A DNA stretch of 23,647 nucleotides from contig DATAVK010000006.1 of assembly GCA_036267755.1 (NCBI GenBank), positions 1 through 23,647 on the forward strand, read 5' to 3'. The position numbers and the translations under genes were made by a program. This document shows positions 6,613 through 14,706 of the stretch, in pieces; position 1 is the stretch's first letter; the number at the start of each line of letters is the position of its first letter. Below the pieces are notes generated by a model that saw only the letters and a list, made by a program, of their open reading frames with translations, was not told the DNA's origin and ran no database searches. Origin of the DNA: DATAVK01 sp036267755 (GTDB taxonomy: Bacteria > Actinomycetota > Actinomycetes > JAFAQI01).

Positions 6613-7410
6613 ATGTCCAGCACCAGCAACGATCCGGTGCGGGTCGATGCCGCCGACGGGATCCTCACCATCACCCTTGACCGGCCGAAGGCGAATGCCG
6701 TCAACGCCGCGACGAGCCTCGCGCTGTACGACGCCTTCGCCCGGCTCGAGGCCGACCCCGAGCTACGCGTCGGCATCATCACCGGCGGCGGTGACCGGTT
6801 CTTCTGTGCCGGCTGGGATCTCAAGGCGGCAGCCGCGGGTGAGGAAGCCGACGCCGACCACGGCCCTGGTGGGTTCGCCGGGCTCACCGAGCTGCACGAT
6901 CGAACCAAGCCGGTCATCGCGGCGGTTAACGGACTCGCTCTCGGCGGAGGCTTCGAGCTGGCTCTGGCCGCCGATCTGATCGTGATGTCCGACGTCGCCG
7001 AGGTTGGGCTGCCGGAGACCGGGCTGGGCATCATCCCGGACGCGGGCGGCGTCCTTCGGCTGCCGCGGCGGCTGCCTCGCCCGCTCGCCGTCGAGCTGCT
7101 GCTGACCGGCCGCCGGCTGAGCGCGACCGAGGCGTTCGACCTCGGCCTGGTCAACCAGGTCGTGCCGGCCGATCTGCTGCTGAGCGCAGCGCGCGAGCTC
7201 GCCAGCCGGATCGTGCGCTCCGCACCGCTGGCGGTCGCCGCCGTCCTCGAAGTGCTCGCCGCGACCGAGGGCGGCTCGGTCGCCGACGGCTACCGCACCA
7301 TGCGCTCCGGTGCGCTGTCCCGGTACGACGCGATGCTCGCCTCCGACGATGCCGCCGAGGGGCCGGCGGCGTTCGCGGAACGGCGAGCACCGCAGTGGAA
7401 GGGTCGATGA
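6613..7410 (+). CDS. caiD: Carnitinyl-CoA dehydratase / crotonobetainyl-CoA hydratase (CaiD-like)
   Basis: The 265-residue crotonase-fold enzyme interconverts crotonobetainyl-CoA and L-carnitinyl-CoA. It matches E. coli CaiD (261 residues) along its whole length as I recall that sequence. Shared segments include LDRPKANA, the unusual AGWDLKAAA followed by DAD-GPGGFAGLTE, KPVIAAVNG, GGGFELALAAD, PD-GGVLRLP and the C-terminal PAAFAERRAPQWKGR. The two catalytic acids correspond to Glu115 (GGGFE) and Glu135 (LPE). GAGGAG lies five bases before ATG 6613, directly after the dehydrogenase stop. The stop overlaps the ligase ATG (ATGA), indicating coupling. The extended CaiD-specific motif makes a general enoyl-CoA hydratase unlikely. 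It anchors the reading of the whole locus as carnitine-related. Confidence 0.9.
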   Translation: MSSTSNDPVRVDAADGILTITLDRPKANAVNAATSLALYDAFARLEADPELRVGIITGGGDRFFCAGWDLKAAAAGEEADADHGPGGFAGLTELHDRTKPVIAAVNGLALGGGFELALAADLIVMSDVAEVGLPETGLGIIPDAGGVLRLPRRLPRPLAVELLLTGRRLSATEAFDLGLVNQVVPADLLLSAARELASRIVRSAPLAVAAVLEVLAATEGGSVADGYRTMRSGALSRYDAMLASDDAAEGPAAFAERRAPQWKGR

Positions 7411-9455
7411 CCGTCGCTGTCGATCGCCTCGCGGCGCTGTTCGACCCGGTGTCGGTCGTCGTCGTCGGTGCCAGCGACGACGAGCGGAAGTGGGGCAACT
7501 GGCTGGGCCGCGCGGCGCTGACCGGACTCCGGCCGGCGTACCTGGTCAATCGCAGCCGCGACGTCGTCCTCGGCCGGGCCGCCTATTCGTCGGTCCGGGA
7601 CGTGCCCGGCCCGGTCGGGCTGGTCGCGCTCTGCGTGCCCGCCAAGCAGGTGCCGGAGGCGGTCGACGATGCGCTCGCGGCCGGCGCTCAGGCCATCGTC
7701 GGGATCGCGGCGGGGTTCGCCGAGACCGGCGACACCGGGCGCCGGATCGAGCGCGAGCTGGCCCGCCGCGTGCGGGACGCTGGCGCGAGGTTGCTCGGCC
7801 CGAACTGTCTCGGGCTCTTCGACGCGAGCAGCGACCTGCGACTGACCTCCAACCCGTTTCCGTCCGGTCGCGTGGCGCTGCTGTCGCAGAGCGGCAACCT
7901 TTCCCTCGAGCTCGCCGGGCTGCTGGTCGAGCACGGGCTCGGGTTCTCACGGTTCGTTTCGGTGGGCAACCAGGCCGACATCGAGTTGCCCGAGCTGATC
8001 GAGGCGTGCGCCGAGCATGCCGACACCGACGTCATCGCGGTCTACGTCGAGCAGTTCACCGACGGCCGCCGGTTCGTCGAGGCGGTCCGCTCGGTCGGGA
8101 AGCCGGTCGTCGTGCTCGCCGCCGGGTCGAGTGCGGCCGCGGCGCGCGTGGCCGCATCGCACACCGGGTCGATGGTGTCCGTGTCGGCCGTCGTCGATGC
8201 CGCGTGCACGGCGGCTGGTGCGCACCGGGTCTACAGCCTCGGCGAGCTCGCGGATCTGTTGGCATTGCTGGCCTCCCCGGCCCGGCCGGCTGGTCGCCGG
8301 CTCGCCGTCCTTACCGACGGCGGGGGTCATGCGGCTGTCGCGGCGGAGCTCGCGCACCGTTCCGGTCTCGACGTACCGGTGCTCTCCGATTCCTTGCGCG
8401 CTCGGATCGCCGGTCACCTGCCGTCGCACGCGGGGACGTCCAACCCGGTCGACGTCGCGGGCGGTGCCGAGCAGGACCTGCACTGCATTCCGCGGGTGGC
8501 GGGCGACCTGCTCGACACCGGCGAGGTCGACGCGCTGCTGGTCAGCGGCTACTTCGGGGGGTACGGCGAGTACGGCCCGGAGCTCGCGGCGGCCGAGGTG
8601 GACATCGCCGACCAGCTCGCCGATGTGGTGCACCGGACCGGGCGGCCGATCGCGGTGCACACCATGTTCCCTATGTCACCAATGGCGAACCGGTTGCGGG
8701 CGCGGTGCGTCCCGGTGTTCCGCCGGGTCGAGTCGGCCACTGTGGGCCTCGGTCGACTAGCGCCGGCCGGGCCCCCGCTTCGCACCGACCCTCCAACTCA
8801 TCGAGCCGCCGCAGCGGACTACTGGACCGCGAGGCAGCGGCTTGCCGCCGCGGGCGTGGCGTTCCCGGCGGCCGAGCTGGTGCGTGACGAGGCCGCAGTC
8901 GTCGAAGCAGCGCAACGGCTTCGGGCCCCGTGGGTGCTGAAAGCCAACGGCCTGCTGCACAAGTCGGATGCCGGCGGCGTCCGGCTCGGGCTCGGCACGG
9001 TCAACGACCTGGTGTCGGCGTACCGGGAGATGGTGGCGCGGCTCGCGCCGGACGGCTGCGTCGTCGAGGAGCTAGCCGACGCCACCGGCGGGGTCGAGCT
9101 CATCGTGGGGGCGAGGCGCGATCCGCATTTCGGCCCGATGGTCATGGTGGGGATCGGCGGCATTTTCACCGAGCTGCTCGACGACATCCAGGTCGCGCTG
9201 GCTCCGATCGACCCGGTCCGAGCCAAGGCGCTGGTAGGAACCCTGCGTGGCGCCGGCCTTTTGACGGGTGCTCGCGGCCGCAGCCCGGTCGACCTCGATG
9301 CCGCGGTGCGCCTGATCGTCGCGGTCGGTGACATCGCCACGGCGGATCCCACGATCGCCGAGCTCGAGATCAACCCCGTCCTGGTGACACCGGCCGGTGC
9401 GCTGGCGCTCGATGCCCGGATCGTCTACGAGGAGCCCGATGCCGACCGCGAATGA
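7407..9455 (+). CDS. NDP-forming acyl-CoA synthetase (CoA-binding, succinyl-CoA-ligase-like and ATP-grasp domains fused)
   Basis: The 682-residue protein belongs to the ADP/NDP-forming acetyl-CoA synthetase superfamily. It has an N-terminal CoA-binding domain (about 5-130, with VVVVGASDDERKWGN and ending GPNCLG). Succinyl-CoA-ligase-like domains follow (about 150-450), with the phospho-histidine candidate His252 in ASHTGSM. A C-terminal ATP-grasp domain (about 465-680) has LKANGLLHKSDAGGV and ELEINPV. It would activate a carboxylic acid with CoA at the cost of ATP to ADP plus phosphate. ATG 7407 overlaps the caiD stop (ATGA). In enteric bacteria this step is done by the AMP-forming ligase CaiC and the CoA-transferase CaiB, both absent here. 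I infer that this enzyme charges gamma-butyrobetaine, crotonobetaine or carnitine; the substrate is not readable from sequence. Confidence 0.85.
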   Translation: MTVAVDRLAALFDPVSVVVVGASDDERKWGNWLGRAALTGLRPAYLVNRSRDVVLGRAAYSSVRDVPGPVGLVALCVPAKQVPEAVDDALAAGAQAIVGIAAGFAETGDTGRRIERELARRVRDAGARLLGPNCLGLFDASSDLRLTSNPFPSGRVALLSQSGNLSLELAGLLVEHGLGFSRFVSVGNQADIELPELIEACAEHADTDVIAVYVEQFTDGRRFVEAVRSVGKPVVVLAAGSSAAAARVAASHTGSMVSVSAVVDAACTAAGAHRVYSLGELADLLALLASPARPAGRRLAVLTDGGGHAAVAAELAHRSGLDVPVLSDSLRARIAGHLPSHAGTSNPVDVAGGAEQDLHCIPRVAGDLLDTGEVDALLVSGYFGGYGEYGPELAAAEVDIADQLADVVHRTGRPIAVHTMFPMSPMANRLRARCVPVFRRVESATVGLGRLAPAGPPLRTDPPTHRAAAADYWTARQRLAAAGVAFPAAELVRDEAAVVEAAQRLRAPWVLKANGLLHKSDAGGVRLGLGTVNDLVSAYREMVARLAPDGCVVEELADATGGVELIVGARRDPHFGPMVMVGIGGIFTELLDDIQVALAPIDPVRAKALVGTLRGAGLLTGARGRSPVDLDAAVRLIVAVGDIATADPTIAELEINPVLVTPAGALALDARIVYEEPDADRE

Positions 9456-10596
9456 ACCCTGGCCGCTGACCGACGAGCAGCGCGCCGTCGTGGCGCTGGC
9501 TCGCGACTTCGCCGTGCGCGAGGTGAGGCCGCGCGGCCGGGAGGTCGACGAAGCCGACATCGTGACTCCGGTCGACCTGTTCGCGAAGGCGGCCGCCGTC
9601 GGCATCACCGACTTCATGATCCCGGCCGAGCTCGGCGGCGGCGGGTTCACCGACGTGTTCACCCAGTGTCTGGTGCAGGAAGAGCTCTGCTGGGGTGACC
9701 CGGGCATTGGAAACCTGCTGTGCTCCAACGGTTTCTTCGCAGATCCCGTGCTCGCACTCGGCACGCCCGAGCAGCAGGAGCGATGGCTGCGCCCCCTGAC
9801 CGGCCCGACGCCGCCACTGACCGCGCTGGCCACGACCGAGCCCGGCTCCGGGTCGGACGCCGCCTCCATCTCGACCACGGCTCGCCGCAGCGAAGCGGGA
9901 TACATCCTCAACGGGCAGAAGGCGTGGATCTCCAACGCCGGCGCCGCGCAGTTCTACGTGGTGTTCGCCAAGACCGACCCGGCGCAGCGATCGCGCGGCG
10001 TCTCCGCGTTCCTGCTCACCAATGACACGCCTGGCGTGTCGTTCGGTGCGCCGATGCGCAAGATGGGACAGCGCGCGATCGTCTGCCGCGAGGTCTTCTT
10101 CGACGACGTCGAGGTGCCGGAGTCCGACCGGCTCGGTGGTGAGGGCGACGGCTTCGTCGGGCTGATGAAGACCTTCGACATCTCCCGGGTCGTCCTCGGT
10201 GCCGCGGCGGTCGGGGTGGCGCGCGCCGCGTTCGAGTACGCCCGTGACTACGCCCGGACGCGGGAGCAGTTCGGCCGGCCGATCGTCGAGCACCAGGCGG
10301 TCGGGTTCCGGCTCGCCGACATGGCGACGCGGATCGAGGCGGCCCGGCTGCTCGTGCTGCATGCCGCGCGGACCCTCGACGCCGGTCAGGAGGCGACCGC
10401 GCTCGCAGCCATGGCGAAGCTCACCGCTTCGGAGACCGCGATGCACTGCACTTGGGCCGCGGTGCAGACCCTCGGCGGCTGGGGCTACTCGCGCGAGCAC
10501 CCGGTCGAGCAGTGGATGCGCGACGCGAAGCTCGAGGAGATCGAGGAAGGTACGTCGGACATCATGCGGCTGCTCATCGCGAGGAATCTTGGCTGA
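9439..10596 (+). CDS. Acyl-CoA dehydrogenase family protein (second copy)
   Basis: This 385-residue acyl-CoA dehydrogenase carries the standard landmarks: TALATTEPGSGSDA in the flavin-binding beta domain, LNGQKAWISNAG, TREQFGRPI, QTLGGWGYS and EEIEEGTSDIMRLLIARNLG. Unlike its upstream partner it keeps the classical catalytic Glu (Glu370, before Gly-Thr). ATG 9439 is preceded by GAGGA and lies 17 bases inside the end of the ligase gene, so it belongs to the same operon. It could be the oxidative enzyme for gamma-butyrobetainyl-CoA while the first copy does something else, or the two could form a heteromer. Its 3' end overlaps the converging metallophosphoesterase by 23 bases. Confidence 0.85.
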   Translation: MPTANEPWPLTDEQRAVVALARDFAVREVRPRGREVDEADIVTPVDLFAKAAAVGITDFMIPAELGGGGFTDVFTQCLVQEELCWGDPGIGNLLCSNGFFADPVLALGTPEQQERWLRPLTGPTPPLTALATTEPGSGSDAASISTTARRSEAGYILNGQKAWISNAGAAQFYVVFAKTDPAQRSRGVSAFLLTNDTPGVSFGAPMRKMGQRAIVCREVFFDDVEVPESDRLGGEGDGFVGLMKTFDISRVVLGAAAVGVARAAFEYARDYARTREQFGRPIVEHQAVGFRLADMATRIEAARLLVLHAARTLDAGQEATALAAMAKLTASETAMHCTWAAVQTLGGWGYSREHPVEQWMRDAKLEEIEEGTSDIMRLLIARNLG

Positions 10597-12238
10597 GCTG
10601 TTGCGACCCGAACGGCACGGTCAAGCGCAGGTCGACGTTGCGATCCGTCACGTCGCCCTCGCGGCCGGAACCGACGCCGCGGTACGGCTCGTTGGCCGCC
10701 AACTCGCGGTGCATCCCCGCCAGCCACCGGCCGTCGCGGTCCGCCGCCGGGTCCGGCTGCACGACGCCGTGGTGGTCGACCATCGTGCACAGCACGGACA
10801 GCGTTCCGTCGCCGTTGTCGGCCAGCTCGATGACCCGGGCCTGGCTCGGCCAGTCCATCAGCGACGAACTCGTGACCTCCCAGAAGCCGTTGGTGCGCCC
10901 CGACGGGTCGACCCGGGCGAGCACCCGGTTGCGGTGTTGGTGACCGTTGAGCCACAACACCACGTTGCCGAAGCGGTGCAGCAACTCCTGGACCGCAGGC
11001 CCACCGTGCAGCGGCACGCCGTCCGGGCCGTCGTGGCTGCCACGCCGGTTCGTCATCGTGTCGATGCCGTGATGGGAGAACACGACCACGAGCCGGTCCG
11101 ACTCGGCGGTCGTGACCGTCGTGCCGTCCGCTGCCAGGTAGGAGGAGTGGGCTCCCTGCAGTTGCCGCTCCAGCCAGTGCAGCTGGTCGTCGTCGAGGCA
11201 GCCGTCGGACCCACCGGCCCGGCAGGTCGTGTCGAGGCAGATCAGTCGGACCGGCCCGATGTCGTGGGCGTAGTACGCCGTACCGTCCTGCCGGTTGGCG
11301 GCACTGAACCCGTGGCCCTCGGGTCGCGACGCGGCACCGAAGTGACCCTCGACAAACTCCGCCCGGCTGACCGCCCGCCGTTCCGGGTCGGCGACGACCG
11401 GCTGCTGCGGGCCGCCGAGCAACACCTCGGGGGAGTTCACGACCCGCTCGAGCAGCCCGTCCCGGTCCAGATCGAGCGGGTAGCCCGCGGCCTTGCTCGC
11501 CCCGACGAACGCGTGCCGGATCGCCGGGGTCAGCGCGGCCATGCCCTGGGCGTGCACCTCGTGGTTCCCAAAGCAGGCGAGCCACGGCAGCCGCAGCCCG
11601 TCGGAGCGGAAGGCGGCGAGGGCCTGCTCCAGCAGGCCGGGCAGGTGGGGGAAGCCGTAGCGGCTGCGGTACCAGTCGGGGCCGGAGGCGCGCTCGCCGT
11701 CCGGGGTCCAGTACGCCGGATCCGGCCACGCCAGCGACTGCACCCCGTCGTACCCGGGCCGTCCGGATCCCGGCCGGACGGTGCCGCCCTCGAACAGCGC
11801 GAGGAACATCCGCATCTCGTTCCACTGCGCGTTGTCGACCGCGTCACCGGTCGTGACGACCAGCTCGACGGGTACGCCGGTGACCGGTGCCTCGGCGATC
11901 GCGTTGAGGGTCTCGACCATCGCGTGGACCGCCCGTGCGGCCAGGGCCTCCTGCGGCCGGTGCATCGGGACGATCCGCGCGAACCGCGGGTCGTCGTAGT
12001 CGCGGTTGCAGAACTCGAACCGCGCCGGCGACTGGACGTCCGCGAGCTGCAGGTCAGTGGCGTGCGCGAACGCCAGCAACGGCCGGCGACGCGGCGGCAC
12101 GCCGGGCGTCACCGCGGCGGACCCGACGACCAGGTCGTCCCGGATGACGTGACGTTCGCCGGGTCCGGCGGCCAGCGCCCGATAGGCGCGAAGGGCGCCG
12201 GGGCGCAGCACCGGGCCCGGAACCAGAGTTCGCTGCAC
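10574..12238 (-). CDS. Metallophosphoesterase, large PPA1498-like family
   Basis: The 554-residue protein has calcineurin-type metallophosphoesterase motifs spread over a long chain: ATDLQLADVQSPARFEF (about 60-76), VVTTGDAVDNAQ (128-138), CFGNHE (222-227), VVVFSHHGIDT (384-394) and NGHQHRN (431-437). The N-terminal RTLVPG...YRALAAGPGERHV block and the DVQSP motif resemble the actinobacterial family first described from Propionibacterium (TIGR03767-like). The first metal motif reads D62-L-Q64 where most metallophosphoesterases have D-x-H. No signal peptide is visible. The substrate is unknown. GTG 12238 is the only reasonable start before an in-frame stop, and it leaves just 20 bases to the divergent MFS gene. 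The 3' end overlaps the converging acyl-CoA dehydrogenase. Confidence 0.8.
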   Translation of the reverse strand: MQRTLVPGPVLRPGALRAYRALAAGPGERHVIRDDLVVGSAAVTPGVPPRRRPLLAFAHATDLQLADVQSPARFEFCNRDYDDPRFARIVPMHRPQEALAARAVHAMVETLNAIAEAPVTGVPVELVVTTGDAVDNAQWNEMRMFLALFEGGTVRPGSGRPGYDGVQSLAWPDPAYWTPDGERASGPDWYRSRYGFPHLPGLLEQALAAFRSDGLRLPWLACFGNHEVHAQGMAALTPAIRHAFVGASKAAGYPLDLDRDGLLERVVNSPEVLLGGPQQPVVADPERRAVSRAEFVEGHFGAASRPEGHGFSAANRQDGTAYYAHDIGPVRLICLDTTCRAGGSDGCLDDDQLHWLERQLQGAHSSYLAADGTTVTTAESDRLVVVFSHHGIDTMTNRRGSHDGPDGVPLHGGPAVQELLHRFGNVVLWLNGHQHRNRVLARVDPSGRTNGFWEVTSSSLMDWPSQARVIELADNGDGTLSVLCTMVDHHGVVQPDPAADRDGRWLAGMHRELAANEPYRGVGSGREGDVTDRNVDLRLTVPFGSQQLSQDSSR

Positions 12239-12258
12239 CGTGAGAATCCGGTCAGGCT

Positions 12259-13482
12259 ATGACGGGGCCGCGTCGCCACCGTGACCTGGTCCCGACCGGC
12301 GTCCACGGTCTGATCCTCGTGACGTCGATGACCCAGAACGCAGTGGTGCCGCTGTTGCCGGCGTTCGGGCAGCGTTTCGGTCTCACCACGTCGACGATCG
12401 CTCTGCTGCTGGCACTGCCGAGTCTCGCGATGCTCGTCATGGCGCTGCCGATGGGGGCGATCTGCGACCGGTGGGGCGCCCGGCGCGTCACAGTGGCCGC
12501 CGCGATCCTCCTGGTCGCCTCCGACCTGCTGCAGGCCTGCCCGTCGTTGCCGTTGCTCCTCGTTGGCCGGGCGCTGTTCGGTCTGGGGTTCACCGCCATC
12601 TGGACGAGCGGCCCGGCGTGGCTGAGCGAGCCGGACCGGCAGGCCTCCGACGGCCGGATCGGCGCGGTGGTGACCAGCTCGGCGGCCGGGTCGATCGCAG
12701 CCCCGGCGCTCGCCGGGTTGCTCGCCGACCGGTTCGGGCTCGCGGCACCGTTCCTGGTGCTCGCCGCCGTGACGGCCGGCTTCACGGCCGTCGTCGGCCT
12801 GACCGCGAGCCAGGTCCCGTCGCCTCGGCCAACCGGCGTGAGCTGGTGGCGGCTGGCCCGGCACGCCTCACGCAGCCGCGACCTGGTCTGTGCGGCGGTC
12901 GCCATGGTGGCGGTCGGTGCCGTCTGGGGAGCGGCCCAGCTACTGGTCCCGCTGGCGCTGCACCGCTCCGGCGAGTCGGCCGCCACGCTCGGCGGCGTGC
13001 TCTCGATCGCTGGGGTGCTGTACGTCGTGGTCAGCGCGGTCATCGCCCGGGCCGGCGGGCGGCTCGTCTCCGGCGCCGCCGTGGTCGTCGGGTGCCTGCT
13101 GCTGTCGGTCGCCGTGCTGCCGGCGGCGATCGGCACCGGTACGGCGGCACTGGTCGGCTGCCTGCTCGGTCTCGCGCTCTGCCGGGCCGAGCTGAACACG
13201 GTCTCCTACCCGCTGGCCGCCCGGTCGCAGGCCGGGACCGGCGCTGGCGCCGGCATGGTGATGGGCCTGCTCAACCTGCTGTGGGCGATCAGCATGACGG
13301 TCGGCCCGATTGCGGCCGGCTGGCTCGAGCAGGAGCTCGGGATCCGGCCGACCCTGGTCGTCGCGGCGATCCTGCCGGCTGTGCTCGGGGTCGCGCTGGC
13401 GGCCGGGCTGCGGACCCGACGAGGCGGTCAGCCCGACGCCGCGGCGACGGCGGCGTCGGCGATGACCGGGAGCGCCAGGTAA
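12259..13482 (+). CDS. Major facilitator superfamily (MFS) transporter
   Basis: The 407-residue protein is almost wholly hydrophobic with roughly twelve predicted membrane segments. The MFS signature between segments 2 and 3 is visible as MGAICDRWGARRVTVAAA (about 63-80). A second half begins near residue 205 after a basic loop (WWRLARHASRSRD). The substrate cannot be told; position suggests a link to one of the flanking hydrolases, or none. ATG 12259 has only a poor ribosome site and lies 20 bases from the divergent metallophosphoesterase start, so a leaderless transcript or a slightly later start is possible. Its last 55 bases overlap the 3' end of the converging serine hydrolase gene. Confidence 0.8.
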   Translation: MTGPRRHRDLVPTGVHGLILVTSMTQNAVVPLLPAFGQRFGLTTSTIALLLALPSLAMLVMALPMGAICDRWGARRVTVAAAILLVASDLLQACPSLPLLLVGRALFGLGFTAIWTSGPAWLSEPDRQASDGRIGAVVTSSAAGSIAAPALAGLLADRFGLAAPFLVLAAVTAGFTAVVGLTASQVPSPRPTGVSWWRLARHASRSRDLVCAAVAMVAVGAVWGAAQLLVPLALHRSGESAATLGGVLSIAGVLYVVVSAVIARAGGRLVSGAAVVVGCLLLSVAVLPAAIGTGTAALVGCLLGLALCRAELNTVSYPLAARSQAGTGAGAGMVMGLLNLLWAISMTVGPIAAGWLEQELGIRPTLVVAAILPAVLGVALAAGLRTRRGGQPDAAATAASAMTGSAR

Positions 13483-14540
13483 GACAGGTCGCGGCACTGC
13501 CGGTCCCACCACGGATCGGCGTACGGCCAGGCGGAGGTCTTGACCACGACCGTGCGCCGCGGCCGGTCGACGTAGACGAACTGGCCGCGCATGCCGTCGG
13601 CGGTCACGGTTCGCCCCTCGGTGTCGAGTGGCCACCAGTGGTAGCCGAAGCCGGCGTGCGTGGTGAGCGTGCTTGGCAGCCGTCCCGGCTCCAGGAACGG
13701 TTGTGACGGGCGACTGCTGGCCTCGACCCAGGAGCTGCTGACCAGCTGCCGCCCGCTCCAGCGGCCGTCGATCTGGAGCTGGCCGATCCGTGCCCAGTCC
13801 CGCGCTGTCGCGCCGAGCGAGCCGCCGGCCATCGGGATACCCCCGCGGTCGGCGGCTGCGTCCAGGCCGACCACTGCGGGCCGCTCGGCCTCGATCGCGG
13901 CCCACAGGCCGGCCATCGCCTGGGGGAACGACTCGCCGGTCGCTCGCTCGCGGGCCCAGTCCAACGTGAGTGAGTCGGGCGTGCAGTAGGCGTAGCGGCT
14001 GCCGGGCGTGTCGCCGGACGGCATGTCGAGCAGCACCTCACGCAGACCGCCCTCACCGCCGCGCCAGCGGCGCAGCATCCCGGAGGCCCGGCTGTCGGGG
14101 TCGAAGTAGTCCTCGACCCACCCGACGCCGCTCGTCATCGTCAGCAGGTGACGCAGCGTGACATCGGCGTACCCAGTGTTATTGAGCTCCGGGACCAGCT
14201 CGGTCACCGGCGTGTCGAGCGGCGGGAATCGTCCGGCGTCGATCGCCAGCCCCACGACCAGGGCGAGCGCGGACTTGGTGGCGGACATGCCGAGCAGCCG
14301 GTCGTCCGGTGTCGTGCCGTGGAAATAACGCTCATGGACCAAGACGCCGTCGACCACGACGACCAGCGCAGTCGTCACGGTGAGCTCGAGTGCCTCGTCG
14401 AGGGTCATGACCCGACCCGCGCCCACGACGCTCGTGTCGAGGTCGATCAGTCGGCTCGGCCACGGGCGGGGAGCCGACGCCGGGACCTCGATGTGGGGCC
14501 CTCGGCGTTGCGGTTCGCGCAGATCGTCAACGCCGGTCAT
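13428..14540 (-). CDS. Beta-lactamase-fold serine hydrolase (class C / 6-aminohexanoate-dimer hydrolase-like)
   Basis: The 370-residue protein has the penicillin-binding/beta-lactamase class C fold. The SxxK nucleophile motif is Ser86-Ala-Thr-Lys89 within GMSATKSALALVVGLAIDAG. A tyrosine-containing second motif, YAYC at 183-186, and HLLTMTSGVGW near 131-141 are also typical. There is no obvious signal peptide, so it is probably cytoplasmic, in line with esterase or amide hydrolase members such as the 6-aminohexanoate-dimer hydrolases. GACGGGGC precedes ATG 14540. It is transcribed away from the ABC importer operon; an ester or amide substrate delivered by that importer is possible but unproven. 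The 3' end overlaps the MFS gene by 55 bases. Confidence 0.83.
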   Translation of the reverse strand: MTGVDDLREPQRRGPHIEVPASAPRPWPSRLIDLDTSVVGAGRVMTLDEALELTVTTALVVVVDGVLVHERYFHGTTPDDRLLGMSATKSALALVVGLAIDAGRFPPLDTPVTELVPELNNTGYADVTLRHLLTMTSGVGWVEDYFDPDSRASGMLRRWRGGEGGLREVLLDMPSGDTPGSRYAYCTPDSLTLDWARERATGESFPQAMAGLWAAIEAERPAVVGLDAAADRGGIPMAGGSLGATARDWARIGQLQIDGRWSGRQLVSSSWVEASSRPSQPFLEPGRLPSTLTTHAGFGYHWWPLDTEGRTVTADGMRGQFVYVDRPRRTVVVKTSAWPYADPWWDRQCRDLSYLALPVIADAAVAAASG

Positions 14541-14606
14541 GCCCCGTCCGTCCGCAGTCGTCCCGTGCCCGAAAGTAACAACCCGGAGGCACCTTCGCGG
14601 AAGAGG

Positions 14607-14635
14607 TTGACAGTCCCCGGCCTACGGGTCAATGT
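14607..14635 (+). promoter_or_regulatory. SigA-type promoter of the ABC importer-betC operon
   Basis: TTGACA at 14607-14612 is followed after 17 bases by CAATGT at 14630-14635, a good vegetative promoter. It lies in the 166-base divergent gap between the serine hydrolase and the binding-protein gene, about 70 bases before the ATG at 14707. TTGAC (14607-14611) and GTCAA (14628-14632) form a small inverted repeat spanning the spacer. Confidence 0.6.
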
Positions 14636-14643
14636 TGCGTATC

Positions 14644-14661
14644 CCGCGACTTGGTTCGCGG
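14644..14661. promoter_or_regulatory. Inverted repeat just after the promoter, candidate operator or leader hairpin
   Basis: CCGCGA (14644-14649) and TCGCGG (14656-14661) are exact reverse complements separated by six bases. The element starts about nine bases after the -10 box. It could be a repressor site or a stem at the 5' end of the mRNA. No regulator gene sits next to this operon in the window. Confidence 0.4.
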
Positions 14662-14706
14662 ACTGCAACGCCGCCCTGCCCGAGAAGAACAAGAAGGGTC
14701 CATGAC

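Noticed and set aside
7310..8887. Plus-strand frame of about 525 codons overlapping caiD and the ligase
   Set aside because: It is a frame-shifted Arg/Gly-rich shadow of the ligase gene, whose own frame has the CoA-binding and ATP-grasp motifs.
10199..12262. Long open frame on the plus strand (about 687 codons) opposite the metallophosphoesterase
   Set aside because: Its composition is Arg/Val/Gly-rich with no domain motifs. It is the antisense shadow of a high-GC gene whose minus-strand protein has all metallophosphoesterase motifs.
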